Below, in pieces: positions 9,861 through 19,759 of a DNA stretch of 64,000 nt; positions within the stretch are counted from its first letter, which is position 1, and every line of letters begins with the position of its first letter. The DNA lies in assembly GCA_947501265.1 (NCBI GenBank), contig CANMVY010000009.1, positions 27,587-91,586 of the forward strand. Reading direction: 5' to 3'. The stretch is from Bacteroidota bacterium (GTDB lineage Bacteria > Bacteroidota > Bacteroidia > UBA7662 > CANHCV01). The position numbers were made by a program, and so were the translations under genes. The notes beneath the pieces were generated by a model. The model searched no databases, had not been told where the DNA came from, and saw only the letters and a program-made list of their open reading frames with translations.

Positions 9861-10803
9861 TGAATACCCCCATTTTTACGAATTTGGCCATACGTTCTTG
9901 AATTCTTTCTTCTGCATCCATGGGGATCAGTTCTTTGAGTGATTCAACAATTTTCTTTTGCAAGTTTTTGGCAGCTTCTTCCGGATTAACGTGAGCACCA
10001 CCGAGTGGTTCCTTGATGATTCCATCGATCAAGCCGTTTCCGAGCATGTCTTTTGCCGTTAATTTGAGTGCTTCGGCAGCTCGTTCTTTGTGTTCCCAAC
10101 TTCTCCATAAAATGGAAGAGCAAGATTCTGGTGAGATAACCGAATACCAGGTGTTTTCCATCATAAAAACGCGATCTCCAACTCCAATGCCAATCGCACC
10201 TCCCGATGCTCCTTCGCCAATGATCACGCAAACCACGGGAACGGTAAGAAGAAACATGTCTTGGATATTGCGTGCAATTGCTTCAGCTTGTCCGCGTTCT
10301 TCCCCTTCAATGCCAGGAAAAGCTCCCGGGGTGTCGATCAAACAAACGATGGGTTTGTTAAATTTTTCAGCCATTTTCATCAGTCGAAGTGCCTTTCGGT
10401 ACCCTTCTGGGTTGGCCATGCCAAAGTTCCGGTATTGGCGTTGCTTGGTGGTATTTCCTTTTTGATGCCCAACGAACATCACGGTTTGCCCTTGGATTTG
10501 ACCGAAACCGCCCACCATGGCTTTGTCGTCTTTTACGTTTCGATCACCGAATAATTCAACGAAACCTTCGGAGATTCTTTCGATGTATTCCAATGTATAG
10601 GGTCGTTCAGGGTGGCGAGAAAGTTGGACTCTTTGCCATCCAGATAGGTTTTTGTACAAACTTTTTTTCGATTCTTCAATTTTCTTTTCAATATCAGAGA
10701 TGGAAGCACTGAGATCTACTTTGCTTTTTTTAGAAACTTCGCGGATGCGATCGAGTTCTTCGTAAAGGTCTTGAATGGGTTTTTCGAAGTCGAGAAACTG
10801 CAT
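9850..10803 (-). CDS. accA: Acetyl-CoA carboxylase carboxyltransferase subunit alpha
   Basis: This 317-residue protein has the usual AccA length. The N-terminal helical part ([17 protein letters not shown]) is followed by the crotonase-fold transferase core with [50 protein letters not shown] and [10 protein letters not shown], all hallmarks of the family. It joins AccD to transfer the carboxyl group from biotin to acetyl-CoA, giving malonyl-CoA. It is the first gene of the six-gene minus-strand run that continues into receptor and envelope genes. A promoter with good Bacteroidota spacing lies just upstream. Confidence 0.97.
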   Translation of the reverse strand: MQFLDFEKPIQDLYEELDRIREVSKKSKVDLSASISDIEKKIEESKKSLYKNLSGWQRVQLSRHPERPYTLEYIERISEGFVELFGDRNVKDDKAMVGGFGQIQGQTVMFVGHQKGNTTKQRQYRNFGMANPEGYRKALRLMKMAEKFNKPIVCLIDTPGAFPGIEGEERGQAEAIARNIQDMFLLTVPVVCVIIGEGASGGAIGIGVGDRVFMMENTWYSVISPESCSSILWRSWEHKERAAEALKLTAKDMLGNGLIDGIIKEPLGGAHVNPEEAAKNLQKKIVESLKELIPMDAEERIQERMAKFVKMGVFNEA

Positions 10804-10824
10804 GGTTGGTTATTTTTGAACGGG

Positions 10825-10854
10825 TAAAGATACGAAGTCGCTTGGGTTGGGCAA
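10825..10854 (-). promoter_or_regulatory. Predicted accA-operon promoter
   Basis: On the minus strand a TTG (10852-10854) and TATCTTTA (10825-10832) are spaced by exactly 19 bases. This matches the Bacteroidota consensus TTG-N19-TAnnTTTG except for the last base. It lies just upstream of accA and would drive the whole run to lolD. Confidence 0.55.
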
Positions 10855-10873
10855 GGTCAAAGAAATCCACAAT

Positions 10874-11497
10874 TTAGCCAAAGATGACGGAAATGAGGTG
10901 CTGATTGTACATTGAGGTGAAATGCCGGTAAGTCGGTAATTTACTTGAAATTCCTGTATCAAACCCATGCTCCTGCCACTCCACATCCCGCATCCCTAAA
11001 AATGTTTTCGTGATGGGCCACTGAAACTTGTAAAAAGCTTCCTTTAAACTGAAAATTTCTGTTGCTTTTTCCGATTGAAATTCCAGTGGAAATTGAAGCA
11101 AATGCTCCTGTTCAAATTCGGTAAAAAGCCGATTCCAGATTTTTGGTTGAACCCTGTTCCTTAGCTCAATGTCTATCCCCAAACTTTGAAAATCTTTTTT
11201 CCAACCTACAATTGCACCTGCTAAACCTTTGGAATGGGAAATGGATCCTACAACACCTTCTGGCCAGGAAACCTGCCCGTCGGGTTCGCTCAGTAACTCC
11301 AACTGCGCTATCGGAAATCCCATTTTTTTCAACGCCATCTTGGCGCAGGTTCTTCCACGAATGAAATCCAATTGTTTGCTAAAATGCCGATTCGAAATGA
11401 GCTCCAGCTCTCTTGTAGTGAGGAATTCAGAACCAATTTCCTCCTCCACCGTAAAGTGTTGGAAAATGCCTAAATCGTTGAGCTCACCGAATTCCAT
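10874..11497 (-). CDS. 4'-phosphopantetheinyl transferase superfamily protein
   Basis: This is a 207-residue protein of Sfp/AcpT type. It shows the P-loop-like SISHSKGLAGAIVG, the metal-binding motif LGIDIELRN and the catalytic FSLKEAFYKF (the usual W/F-S-x-K-E-A-x-Y-K). It attaches phosphopantetheine from CoA to carrier-protein serines. The length is slightly short for Sfp (about 220-230) but all motifs are intact. Its closeness to accA (70-base gap) fits a role in activating acyl carrier protein, though specificity cannot be read. Confidence 0.9.
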   Translation of the reverse strand: MEFGELNDLGIFQHFTVEEEIGSEFLTTRELELISNRHFSKQLDFIRGRTCAKMALKKMGFPIAQLELLSEPDGQVSWPEGVVGSISHSKGLAGAIVGWKKDFQSLGIDIELRNRVQPKIWNRLFTEFEQEHLLQFPLEFQSEKATEIFSLKEAFYKFQWPITKTFLGMRDVEWQEHGFDTGISSKLPTYRHFTSMYNQHLISVIFG

Positions 11498-11750
11498 GGT
11501 GCGAAGTTAGGTTGTTTTTATTGATCTAAACTCCACCTAAACCAATTCACTTTTACCTGCTTTTTCGATGTAAAAACCATCAGAATTGCATTGTTATTGC
11601 GCTATTTGAGTTTTTTTTAACAGTTTGAAGTCGAATTGTGGCAAGAAGATTAACATTATTTTATCCGTTTCATATACGGATAATCGGATTTTCACCTTCT
11701 ACATTTGCAGTCGTTTGGGAAACAACCACCCACGCCCTTATCTTAGAATC

Positions 11751-12527
11751 ATGAATCGCATTGTTTCACTTCTTTTCGTTTTGATAACCGCATTCTCCCT
11801 AAAAGCTCAGCAATCCGTGCAATGGGGAATGGGAAATCAAAAGCAGTTTGGCTCGCTTTACTCCCGTTCATTTTCCAATGCTGCTTGCCGCGCCGATTCA
11901 GGAATTCAATACGGATTTTCGTTCTTAAATAAATACGGAATTCAAGAGTTGAACGATTTCAATGCGGGTATTTTTATCCAAAAAGAGACTCAACAAGGCG
12001 GAATGTTCATGTGGAACTCAGGTGTTGCTAATTTTTCGCAACGTGGCATACATGCTGCATATTCTCGAAAGTTGGATGCAAATTTTTGGGCTGGTTTGGG
12101 CCTAACTACTTATCAAATTGTTATTCCGGGTTTTGTAAACGAAAATTATATTTCTGGAAGTTTGTATGCTTCGGGAAAAACAGGGAAAAATACAGATTGG
12201 GCTGCTTCTGTGCGTTCCTTGGAAGGTTGGGTTGATACCGCACAGCCCATTCAACCTTCCATTGATGCTGCCATTTCTCATTCATTTGGTCCTTTTTGCA
12301 AATCGGTTATTGAAGTTTCGTTAGACCCCATCTATTCCATTCAGGTGCGGTTGGGTTTGGCATATCAAGTTCAAAAGAAATGGTCGTTGCAACTTGGATT
12401 TCAAACGAAACCGCAGACCATTTCTTTGGGAATTGCTTATCAACCTGGGAAATTTAGAATCGGCTGGGGCGCAATGAATCAAAATCCGCTGGGAAGCCAG
12501 ATGGGGTTAACCGTAGAAAAAAGATGA
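11751..12527 (+). CDS. Exported beta-strand protein, probable outer-membrane barrel
   Basis: This is a 258-residue protein with signal peptide MNRIVSLLFVLITAFSLKAQ. I chose this ATG over an in-frame upstream extension because it begins the signal peptide exactly. TACATTTG (11700-11707), a good -7 box, lies 43 bases upstream. The mature part is all alternating strands with Gly and aromatics (FWAGLGLTTYQIVIPGF, VRLGLAYQVQKKWSLQLGFQ), as in small outer-membrane barrels of the PorP/SprF type, though no signature allows that name. Its stop overlaps the next ATG by 4 bases. Confidence 0.7.
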   Translation: MNRIVSLLFVLITAFSLKAQQSVQWGMGNQKQFGSLYSRSFSNAACRADSGIQYGFSFLNKYGIQELNDFNAGIFIQKETQQGGMFMWNSGVANFSQRGIHAAYSRKLDANFWAGLGLTTYQIVIPGFVNENYISGSLYASGKTGKNTDWAASVRSLEGWVDTAQPIQPSIDAAISHSFGPFCKSVIEVSLDPIYSIQVRLGLAYQVQKKWSLQLGFQTKPQTISLGIAYQPGKFRIGWGAMNQNPLGSQMGLTVEKR

Positions 12528-14557
12528 GGAAAGTAGTTTACTTGTTTCTTTTATTTCTGGTTGCTTCAGAGGTTCATTCGCAAACCAAAACTCAAAATGC
12601 AACCGAAGATTTGATCCAAGCCATTATTGAAAATGCAGGCTCAGATTTCGACTTTACCGACTTGTTTTCTAAGTTGGATTATTGGCAAAGGCATCCGATG
12701 GATTTGCAATCGGTTGGTCGAGAAGAACTGAAGCAGATTCCATTGTTGTCTGAGATTCAAATTGAACAATTTATAGCCCATCGTACTCTTTATGGAGCAT
12801 TTTTATCGGTGTATGAATTGCAATCCATTGATGGTTGGGATTTAAAAACCGCACAATTATTAGCACCATTTTTAACAGTATTAGGTACGCCCATGGTCCA
12901 AAATTCCGATGATAAGCACGATTTAATGCTGCGATCTAGAGCGAATTTTCCTTTGGCATTCGGGTATTCAGACACCTCCTCGAAACGGTATCTGGGTGCA
13001 CCAATTGGGAATTTTATTCGGTACAAATATGCTTACGGAAATCGATTAACCTTGGGTTTTGTAGCTGAGAACGATCCGGGCGAAGCCTATCGCTTCGATT
13101 CCGCCCAACTGGGTTTTGATTTTACCTCAGGACATGTTCAATGGATGGGCAAAAAGTGGGTAAAAAAGGTCATTATTGGCGACTATAACGTTCAGTTCGG
13201 ACAGGGATTAACGGCTTGGTCGGGTTTGGCATTTGGTAAATCGCCATTTGTGTTGAATATTTTGCGGCAGGGTAGGGGAATCGTGCCCTATACCAGCGCC
13301 AACGAAGCCCAATATTTTCGAGGCGGTGCGCTGGTTTTAGCACATCCGAGGACTCCCATAGAGTTGAGCTTGTTCACCTCTATTAAAAATTCCGATGCCA
13401 ATTTAACGGCCAATAACGATTCGGTGTTATTCGGTGAAGACGTCGTAGTAAGCGGTTTGAATTTGTCGGGCTACCACCGAACCCTTTCGGAACTTGCCGA
13501 TCGGAAATCGGTAAGAACAACTCAATTGGGAGGGAACTTAAAATGGAAGTTTTCCTCAGGTTCTGTTGGTCTTACGGTATTACATAGTACATTTTCTCGT
13601 CCTTTTGTGAGAAATTCAGCCTTATACGATCGGTATGATTTTCAGGGTAATCGGATATTAAATGTTGGGTTTGACCATCAGTTTTCTATCAAGAATTTAT
13701 TGGTTTGGGGCGAAGTTTCCCACGGCGATTCTGGTTGGGCGGTTACGGAAGGAGTTTTAATTCCTTTGGATGCTCGATTTACGCTTGCTGCCATGTACCG
13801 TAACTTTTCACCTCAATTTCATACATTGTTCGGAAGTGCAATTGCAGAAAATACACTTGCGACCAATGAAGAAGGATTTTACTTCGGATTTCAAGCGATA
13901 CCAAGGAAAAAATGGACCGTTTCTTCGTACATCGATCGATTTGTTTTTCCATGGTTGCGTTTTGGGGTAGATGCTCCAAGTTCCGGTTGGGAAAGTTTGG
14001 TAAACATTGATTATACACCCAACCGGAAATCAAGTTTTTATTTGCGCGGCAGGTACCGTATCAAACAAGAGAACAGTTCTTTGTCTGCTGCTCCAATTTC
14101 TCCATTGGTTGATTATTCAAGGTTTGGACTTCGCGGAAATGCGAAGTTTTCAACCGGCGAAATGATTACCTGGCAAACCCGATTGGAATGGAGTGGTTTT
14201 CAGAAAGAAACAACTTCTGAAAATGGATTCGCATTGTTTCAAGATTTTCAATACAAAAAGTTAAGTAGTCCTATTACCCTAAATCTGCGTTGGGCATGGT
14301 TTCAAACACCTTCGTTCAATACCGCCATTTATGCCTATGAAAGCGATTTACTCTATTATTTTTCAGTGCCTGCCTTGTACGGTAATGGAAGCAGAATGTA
14401 TGCTTTGGTAAAATGGGACTTGGCGAAAAACATGGAACTGTCGTCTAAATTCGGAGTTTTTCATTCAAAAGATCGAAACGAGTGGGGAAGTGGTGTGGAT
14501 TTGGTGACGGGTTCTACGAAATACGATTGGAGAATTCAATGGAGGATGGTGTTTTAA
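12524..14557 (+). CDS. Helix-hairpin-helix protein with outer-membrane barrel
   Basis: This is a 677-residue protein with signal peptide MRKVVYLFLLFLVASEVHSQ. Residues about 50-120 carry two helix-hairpin-helix units (LQSVGREELKQIPLLSEIQI; FLSVYELQSIDGWDLKTAQL), like ComEA. The remaining 550 residues are amphipathic strands (GQGLTAWSGLAFGK, FRGGALVLAH, FYLRGRYRIKQ) forming a predicted barrel that ends in WRIQWRMVF. The family is common in Bacteroidota and uncharacterised. The link between a DNA-binding-type hairpin and an outer-membrane barrel is suggestive of DNA uptake, but that is inference. The 3' end overlaps the helicase gene by 19 bases. Confidence 0.8.
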   Translation: MRKVVYLFLLFLVASEVHSQTKTQNATEDLIQAIIENAGSDFDFTDLFSKLDYWQRHPMDLQSVGREELKQIPLLSEIQIEQFIAHRTLYGAFLSVYELQSIDGWDLKTAQLLAPFLTVLGTPMVQNSDDKHDLMLRSRANFPLAFGYSDTSSKRYLGAPIGNFIRYKYAYGNRLTLGFVAENDPGEAYRFDSAQLGFDFTSGHVQWMGKKWVKKVIIGDYNVQFGQGLTAWSGLAFGKSPFVLNILRQGRGIVPYTSANEAQYFRGGALVLAHPRTPIELSLFTSIKNSDANLTANNDSVLFGEDVVVSGLNLSGYHRTLSELADRKSVRTTQLGGNLKWKFSSGSVGLTVLHSTFSRPFVRNSALYDRYDFQGNRILNVGFDHQFSIKNLLVWGEVSHGDSGWAVTEGVLIPLDARFTLAAMYRNFSPQFHTLFGSAIAENTLATNEEGFYFGFQAIPRKKWTVSSYIDRFVFPWLRFGVDAPSSGWESLVNIDYTPNRKSSFYLRGRYRIKQENSSLSAAPISPLVDYSRFGLRGNAKFSTGEMITWQTRLEWSGFQKETTSENGFALFQDFQYKKLSSPITLNLRWAWFQTPSFNTAIYAYESDLLYYFSVPALYGNGSRMYALVKWDLAKNMELSSKFGVFHSKDRNEWGSGVDLVTGSTKYDWRIQWRMVF

Positions 14558-17500
14558 ACAAGGCCAATCGGTCTTATCAAAGGCTTGTTCAATTCAAGCA
14601 ATCGGGAGAACGATCGTTTACCTGGAGAACAGAGTGGGAGTATTTCTTGGAAAGAATGACCCAGAATGATGCGCGTAATTATCGCAGTGGTTTAAGTCGT
14701 TGGTTGTTTTTGATCAAAGAAAAAGAAGCAAATTCCAATTTAGAAGCAGATGCTATTGTTCTTTGGAAGGCGTTGTTTGAATTAGATTTTCTTTCATCAG
14801 GCATGGAAAACCAAATTCTTGTATATGGGAATTGGTTTTTAAGCAACGGAACGAAACCATTGCCACTGGAAACGGCTGAAGTTGTTTTCCAGCAATCTGA
14901 AATTATTGAGTTAACGCTGCTGCAAATTCAACCGGAAGTTGTTGGATTTTCATTTACGCATCAAAAAAATTGGATCATTGAGTTAGGAAGAAATTCTTTT
15001 TTTGATTTTTCGGATTATTTCCCTTTGCTTGAAGTAGGGCAAAAAGTGAGTTTGTTTCATTTTTTACCAGAAGATAATCGTTTAAAAGTAACACCTGAAA
15101 GTAGGATGATTCTCGATCCCGATGCTTTGTTTTCGGTTTCAGATATTTCAGAAGTTTTTGGTCCAAATGGTCAACGCTGGAAATCGTTTTTTGGGAATAA
15201 GTTTAAATCAGAGGTTTTTTCGATTCATCTTTTGCTAGGAACACTTGCCAACGATTTATTGGACCAAATGGTGGTGGCGGGAAAATACGATTCGGATTGG
15301 ATCCAGCAAACCATTCGAAAATCGCTCCTAAAGAATAAGTTACAAGCATCAATTTTTGATCAGAATCAACTAAAAGAATTGGTTTTAAAGATTCAAAATG
15401 TTGTTGCTCCCAACCTTATAACTTTTGTAAAGCAAATTCGAAAAGGGAGCAAGGGCATTCGAATAGAGCCAACCTTTGTTTCCATTGCCGACGGTTTCAC
15501 CGGACGTTTGGATTTATTGCTTGAAAAGGAATCTGGTGCTATGGATATCATCGAGTTAAAGTCGGGAAAAGCGCCAGAAGCTTGGATAGATTTGAAATAC
15601 GAGGTTCAAACCATTTTGTATTATCGACTGATTCGGCAAACCTACGGGGAAAAGGCATCGGTTAGCGGCGCCATCCTCTATGCATCTTCTCCCGATCGAT
15701 CGCTGCGCAACCTCAACGTTGATCAAATATATCCCTACCTCATTCAAGCTGATGAGGCCAGAAACTTTATTTTATCAACTTGCAAGCGATTGGCCTCCTT
15801 TCAATTGAGTGAGGTTCACGGCGCAATCAAAGCCCTTGAACCCGGTTTTGAATCAACTCAAAGTGCTTTTGGAATAAAAAAGGTGATTTCTTTTTTGGAA
15901 GGGTATCATTCGATCACCGCATTTCCCGAAGCAAACTACTTGCGAGCTTATTTTTTAGGCATGTTAGGCGTTCAAATGCGTGAATGGCTTTCTTTAAAAC
16001 TAGGCGATTACCAAAGTGGAATTCACCGAAAAAACAAAGGAGCAGCATCCATTTGGTCGGAATCCGTTGCAGAAAAATTGGATAAATTTTCCATCATTCA
16101 AGCCGCTACCTTGTTGGAGGTGGATGACCAGAAGATGGTGTTTCAGCACAGTGGATGGCCCCATCCATTTCGAATTGGAAGCTTGGTGCAAATCACAGTA
16201 TGCGATGCCAATCAACAACCGAAACCGCTAAATGAACAATGGTTCAGAGGTGTTGTACTTTCGCTTGAAGCGCAAAAAATTACCCTTCAATCCTTTGCCC
16301 CTCGTTATTCCAATGAACACATTTCGGAAATTCCTTTCTTCAATTTGGAAGAAGTATTTTTAGATAGTACCATTTGGGCAACCATTAAATCGCTCTCTAA
16401 CCTCTTTCCTAACCCAAATAACACCAAAACCATTGAAAAGATGCTTGGTTGCTCCGAACCAACCTTTTCACGAATCGATTTTTCAAAGGAGGATCGTACC
16501 GACTGTGCTGTTGAAATGGCTCGTTGTGCGAACGATTACCTGCTCATTCAAGGGCCTCCAGGAACTGGAAAAACCTCCAGGGTCCTTACCCAAATCGTTC
16601 GAAGTTTTCAAGAAAACGAAGAGAAAACTGTTGTTTTAGCCTTTACCAATCGAGCAGTGGAGGAAATTGCTCAAAAATTCAAGGCTCAAAACATTTCCTT
16701 TTTTTCGCTTCGAACCGAAGAGTCAGATTCGTTCCAAACCATAAAAGAGTACTCGGATGCACTCAAAGAATCTTCCGTTTATTTGTCTACCATTGCTTCT
16801 TTTTCCGCTCGTTTTCCCGACTTTTTGTCCATTACAGGGCCAATCCCTAACTTAATTGTCGACGAAGCAAGCCAGGCAACCGAGAGTCAACTTTCGGGAA
16901 TTATTCCTTTGTTTCAACGCTTCATTCTCATTGGGGATCACCAGCAATTGCCTCCGGTTCTTGCACAAGATTTTGAATTGAATGATCTTTCAAAGCTTAA
17001 ATCAATTCAAAACACAGCCATTAAAACCACCATGGAGCGAATGGAGGAAATTGGGTTGTTTAGTCGCTGGACCGATTCTCTTTTTGAGCGATTATGGTTT
17101 CTCAACGACCGAAATGGATGGAAGGGGATGGTAACGTTGGATACCCATTTTCGGATGCATGAACATATTGCACAGGCTCTTTCATCCCATTATTTACCTA
17201 CCGAGTTAAAAGTTGGAAATGATTTTCAACAAAGTGATTGGTTGATTCGAGACGGGTGGGGAGAGAAATCCCATCAGAGAAGATTGGTGTTTGTTGAAAA
17301 TCGAATTCTTGATCGAGGAAAAGTAAATCGATCTGAAGCCGATGATTTGGCTAGAATTGTTCTTCAATTGATCTCAAGAAAAAGCCAAGAACAAGATTGG
17401 GGAGATTTTATCGGAATCATTACCCCTTGGAGAGCTCAAATTGAAGAAATAAAAGAAGCCATTCGAAGGCAACGGACGTTATCAGATTTGCAAGTCGAAA

Positions 17501-17775
17501 TTGAAAAATTAATCCCTATTGATACGGTTGAGCGATTTCAGGGCAGTGAAGCCGATTATATTTTGTTTTCAACTTGTGTGAATGGGAGGAATTATTTAGA
17601 GGCGCTCACTTCAACCGAGCAGAACGGGGTAGATCGAAAACTATTGGTTGCAGTTTCTCGGGCGAGAAAGCAATTCGTCTTATTGGGGAATCGGCAATTT
17701 TTAATTGATTCTTCTCCTTACGAGCAGTTGATCAATTGGATTGAAATAAACGGGAAAGTTTTATCTATGGATTAA
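14539..17775 (+). CDS. Dna2-like nuclease-helicase (PD-(D/E)XK plus SF1B)
   Basis: This 1078-residue protein has two enzymatic halves. A Cas4/RecB-type nuclease has GRLD (D325) and ELK (E339, K341). An SF1B (UPF1/Dna2) helicase has Walker A GPPGTGKT (672-679), DEAS (775-778), GDHQQLPPV, and motifs around DTVERFQGSEADYI and VAVSRARKQFVL. Such proteins unwind DNA and cut flaps or ends. Dna2/Cas4 iron-sulfur cysteines are not evident: only isolated Cys are seen near the nuclease. I start at the ATG inside the previous gene's end, since the in-frame upstream piece is that gene read in another frame. The 3' end overlaps the convergent porE-like gene by 11 bases. Confidence 0.88.
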   Translation: MEDGVLNKANRSYQRLVQFKQSGERSFTWRTEWEYFLERMTQNDARNYRSGLSRWLFLIKEKEANSNLEADAIVLWKALFELDFLSSGMENQILVYGNWFLSNGTKPLPLETAEVVFQQSEIIELTLLQIQPEVVGFSFTHQKNWIIELGRNSFFDFSDYFPLLEVGQKVSLFHFLPEDNRLKVTPESRMILDPDALFSVSDISEVFGPNGQRWKSFFGNKFKSEVFSIHLLLGTLANDLLDQMVVAGKYDSDWIQQTIRKSLLKNKLQASIFDQNQLKELVLKIQNVVAPNLITFVKQIRKGSKGIRIEPTFVSIADGFTGRLDLLLEKESGAMDIIELKSGKAPEAWIDLKYEVQTILYYRLIRQTYGEKASVSGAILYASSPDRSLRNLNVDQIYPYLIQADEARNFILSTCKRLASFQLSEVHGAIKALEPGFESTQSAFGIKKVISFLEGYHSITAFPEANYLRAYFLGMLGVQMREWLSLKLGDYQSGIHRKNKGAASIWSESVAEKLDKFSIIQAATLLEVDDQKMVFQHSGWPHPFRIGSLVQITVCDANQQPKPLNEQWFRGVVLSLEAQKITLQSFAPRYSNEHISEIPFFNLEEVFLDSTIWATIKSLSNLFPNPNNTKTIEKMLGCSEPTFSRIDFSKEDRTDCAVEMARCANDYLLIQGPPGTGKTSRVLTQIVRSFQENEEKTVVLAFTNRAVEEIAQKFKAQNISFFSLRTEESDSFQTIKEYSDALKESSVYLSTIASFSARFPDFLSITGPIPNLIVDEASQATESQLSGIIPLFQRFILIGDHQQLPPVLAQDFELNDLSKLKSIQNTAIKTTMERMEEIGLFSRWTDSLFERLWFLNDRNGWKGMVTLDTHFRMHEHIAQALSSHYLPTELKVGNDFQQSDWLIRDGWGEKSHQRRLVFVENRILDRGKVNRSEADDLARIVLQLISRKSQEQDWGDFIGIITPWRAQIEEIKEAIRRQRTLSDLQVEIEKLIPIDTVERFQGSEADYILFSTCVNGRNYLEALTSTEQNGVDRKLLVAVSRARKQFVLLGNRQFLIDSSPYEQLINWIEINGKVLSMD

Positions 17776-19639
17776 TGCGAACGATCTTAATGGCAATCCG
17801 TCTGTTCTTTGATCGCCCGGGTTCAGAACCATTATCGGCAATGGGTTGAGCATCTCCATAACCTTTGAATTCAATTTGGTTGAAGGGAACTTCTAACAGG
17901 CGAAGTTTTAAAAACAATGCTTTTGCACGCTTTTCAGACAGTTTTTGATTGGCATCCTTTTTTCCTACTGCATCGGTATGTCCTTGAATTTCTACCCTTA
18001 ATTGGGGATTCGACTTAAGAAAACGTGCCAATACGACAATTTCAGAATCGGAAGCCGGTAGGATACTGTCGGAATTGCTTTCAAAAAAGATATTGGTTAA
18101 TGAAACCATTTTTCCTACTTGAAGCGGTTCCATTGCAACGGTCATTTCCGATTGGGTGGGAGCAAATTGTCCTGAAAAAAACAAATATCCTGGAGCTTCA
18201 GCATGAATGCTGAACGTTTTTTCGGAAGGAACGCAAATGATTTCAGCTCCACCATTGGGTTTCGTGAAATCGTTGAAATAATTGGTTCTACTTATGGGTT
18301 CATTGATGGTTAAATGAACGGAGATAGGAGCATTGGTTTGTGCATCGATAAATTTAAAACGATTCCATTGGGTTGGCCAAGGTTGGAATGGTTCGGGAAC
18401 ATCAAATGAAAACAAATCAGTTTTGCCCAAATTGGGAGTTCCATCGGAAGTGAGAATTCCAGATTTGCCTTCGGTGCTGATCCATATTCCCGATTGATCC
18501 ATGGCGTTGTTGATGGGCGATCCAAGATTCTTGGGTTTATTCCAACCGGAATCTGTTAGGTGAGAAACAAAAAGGTCTTTGGCTCCGAAACCTGGATGAC
18601 CGGCACTCGCGAAATACAAGGTTCTGCCATCTGGATGAGCGAAAGGCGAAGCCTCATCGTAGCGGGTGTTAATGGTTGGGCCAAGGTTTTCTGGAATACT
18701 CCACCCGCTTGGCAGATGAACGCTTTTCCAGATGTCCCATCCGCCGTACCCGCCGGGACGATTGGATAGGAAATACATCGTTTTCCCATCGGAGCTGATG
18801 CTTGGCTGAGACTCCCACCAAGGGGAATTGATGATGGGATCTAAATTTTTGGGAGTGCCAAAACGGCCATTCGCCATTTTTTCACTGACGTAGATATCGC
18901 ACGACCCACGCGAGTCGGCTCGGTCGCAAGCGGTGAAAAATAGGAGTTTCCCATTTCCTGAAACCGAACTTCCTCCTTCATTGGAAGCGGTGTTGATTTC
19001 CAAAGAGACCGGCTCTGAAAGGTCAAACGTACCATCCGATTTTTTATTGGAGACATAAATATCTTCGTCGTTGACTCCTCTTCGAGTGAAAAATAAATGT
19101 TGCCCTGTAGCATCTAACCATCCTCGATTTTCATAGAATGGGGTGTTGACATGGTCTCCCAAATTTTTCAAATCAACTCGATAAGGTGTTTTTAAAGCTT
19201 CCAAAGAAAAAGTGCAATCCGCCAAATACATTTTTCCATCTTGGTGAGCTTGATAAGATAAATTTTTGAAAGTCAATAATTTTTGAAAATCCAACTGTGC
19301 GCCTGAATAATCAGATTTTCGCATTTTTAAAATCCCAGCATTCAGGTAAACTTTGTAATAAGTGGCGATCTGAAAAGCTTTGATTTTCTCGTAAGAAATA
19401 AGGGCCAAGGAATCACTGCCCGTTTGGAAATAGAGATCTGCTAAAGAAAGGAGAGAATTAACGTGTTCGGGGTTGGAGGCATGAACTTGTTCAAGAAGTA
19501 CAATGGCTTCGGGATAACGATTGGCATTGATTTCTTTGATTGCTTTTTGATAAATTTTTTCAACCTTTTTCGGAAGGTTCGTTTGAGCCAATGAGGCCAA
19601 ATGAAATACTGAAAACAGAAGGAAAGCGATGCGTTTCAT
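17765..19639 (-). CDS. PorE-like OmpA protein (TPR, PD40 propeller, CRD, OmpA)
   Basis: This 624-residue protein has the full PorE order. A signal peptide (MKRIAFLLFSVFHLASLAQ) is followed by TPR helices (about 25-140). WD40-like/PD40 repeats come next (HLFFTRRGVNDEDIYVS, LFFTACDRADSRGSCDIYVS, YFLSNRPGGYGGWDIW, LYFASAGHPGFGAKDLFV). After a carboxypeptidase-regulatory-like fold (about 430-500) comes an OmpA C-terminal domain with EIQGHTDAVGKKDANQKLSEKRA that binds peptidoglycan. PorE anchors the T9SS ring to the cell wall, and this genome clearly exports T9SS cargo. Several PorE-like paralogues are normal in these genomes, so the exact role is open. Confidence 0.82.
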   Translation of the reverse strand: MKRIAFLLFSVFHLASLAQTNLPKKVEKIYQKAIKEINANRYPEAIVLLEQVHASNPEHVNSLLSLADLYFQTGSDSLALISYEKIKAFQIATYYKVYLNAGILKMRKSDYSGAQLDFQKLLTFKNLSYQAHQDGKMYLADCTFSLEALKTPYRVDLKNLGDHVNTPFYENRGWLDATGQHLFFTRRGVNDEDIYVSNKKSDGTFDLSEPVSLEINTASNEGGSSVSGNGKLLFFTACDRADSRGSCDIYVSEKMANGRFGTPKNLDPIINSPWWESQPSISSDGKTMYFLSNRPGGYGGWDIWKSVHLPSGWSIPENLGPTINTRYDEASPFAHPDGRTLYFASAGHPGFGAKDLFVSHLTDSGWNKPKNLGSPINNAMDQSGIWISTEGKSGILTSDGTPNLGKTDLFSFDVPEPFQPWPTQWNRFKFIDAQTNAPISVHLTINEPISRTNYFNDFTKPNGGAEIICVPSEKTFSIHAEAPGYLFFSGQFAPTQSEMTVAMEPLQVGKMVSLTNIFFESNSDSILPASDSEIVVLARFLKSNPQLRVEIQGHTDAVGKKDANQKLSEKRAKALFLKLRLLEVPFNQIEFKGYGDAQPIADNGSEPGRSKNRRIAIKIVRINP

Positions 19640-19732
19640 GGAAGTCTAAAGGTAAGAAAAATCCCTATTATCTTTTTTCAAGCGGTGGGAATGTGGAAAT
19701 AAATAGATGGAATTCTTGCAAAATGGACAAGA

Positions 19733-19755
19733 AAAAAGCCGCTTTCGCGGCTTTA
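19733..19755 (-). terminator. Rho-independent terminator of the SPOR-like gene
   Basis: Read on the minus strand, an 8-bp stem AAAGCCGC/GCGGCTTT with a 4-base loop is followed by a run of six T. It begins 4 bases after the stop of the SPOR-like gene. Confidence 0.85.
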
Positions 19756-19759
19756 AAAC

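Noticed and set aside
14482..14538. Longer N-terminus of the nuclease-helicase
   Set aside because: This stretch is the end of the HhH-barrel gene read in another frame and has no support as part of the helicase.
14539..17775. Iron-sulfur cluster of the Cas4/Dna2 type in the helicase
   Set aside because: I could not find the expected set of four cysteines around the nuclease; only isolated Cys residues are seen.
17765..19639. Naming the OmpA protein porE outright
   Set aside because: The domain order fits, but paralogues with the same order are common in Bacteroidota and no other T9SS core gene is adjacent.
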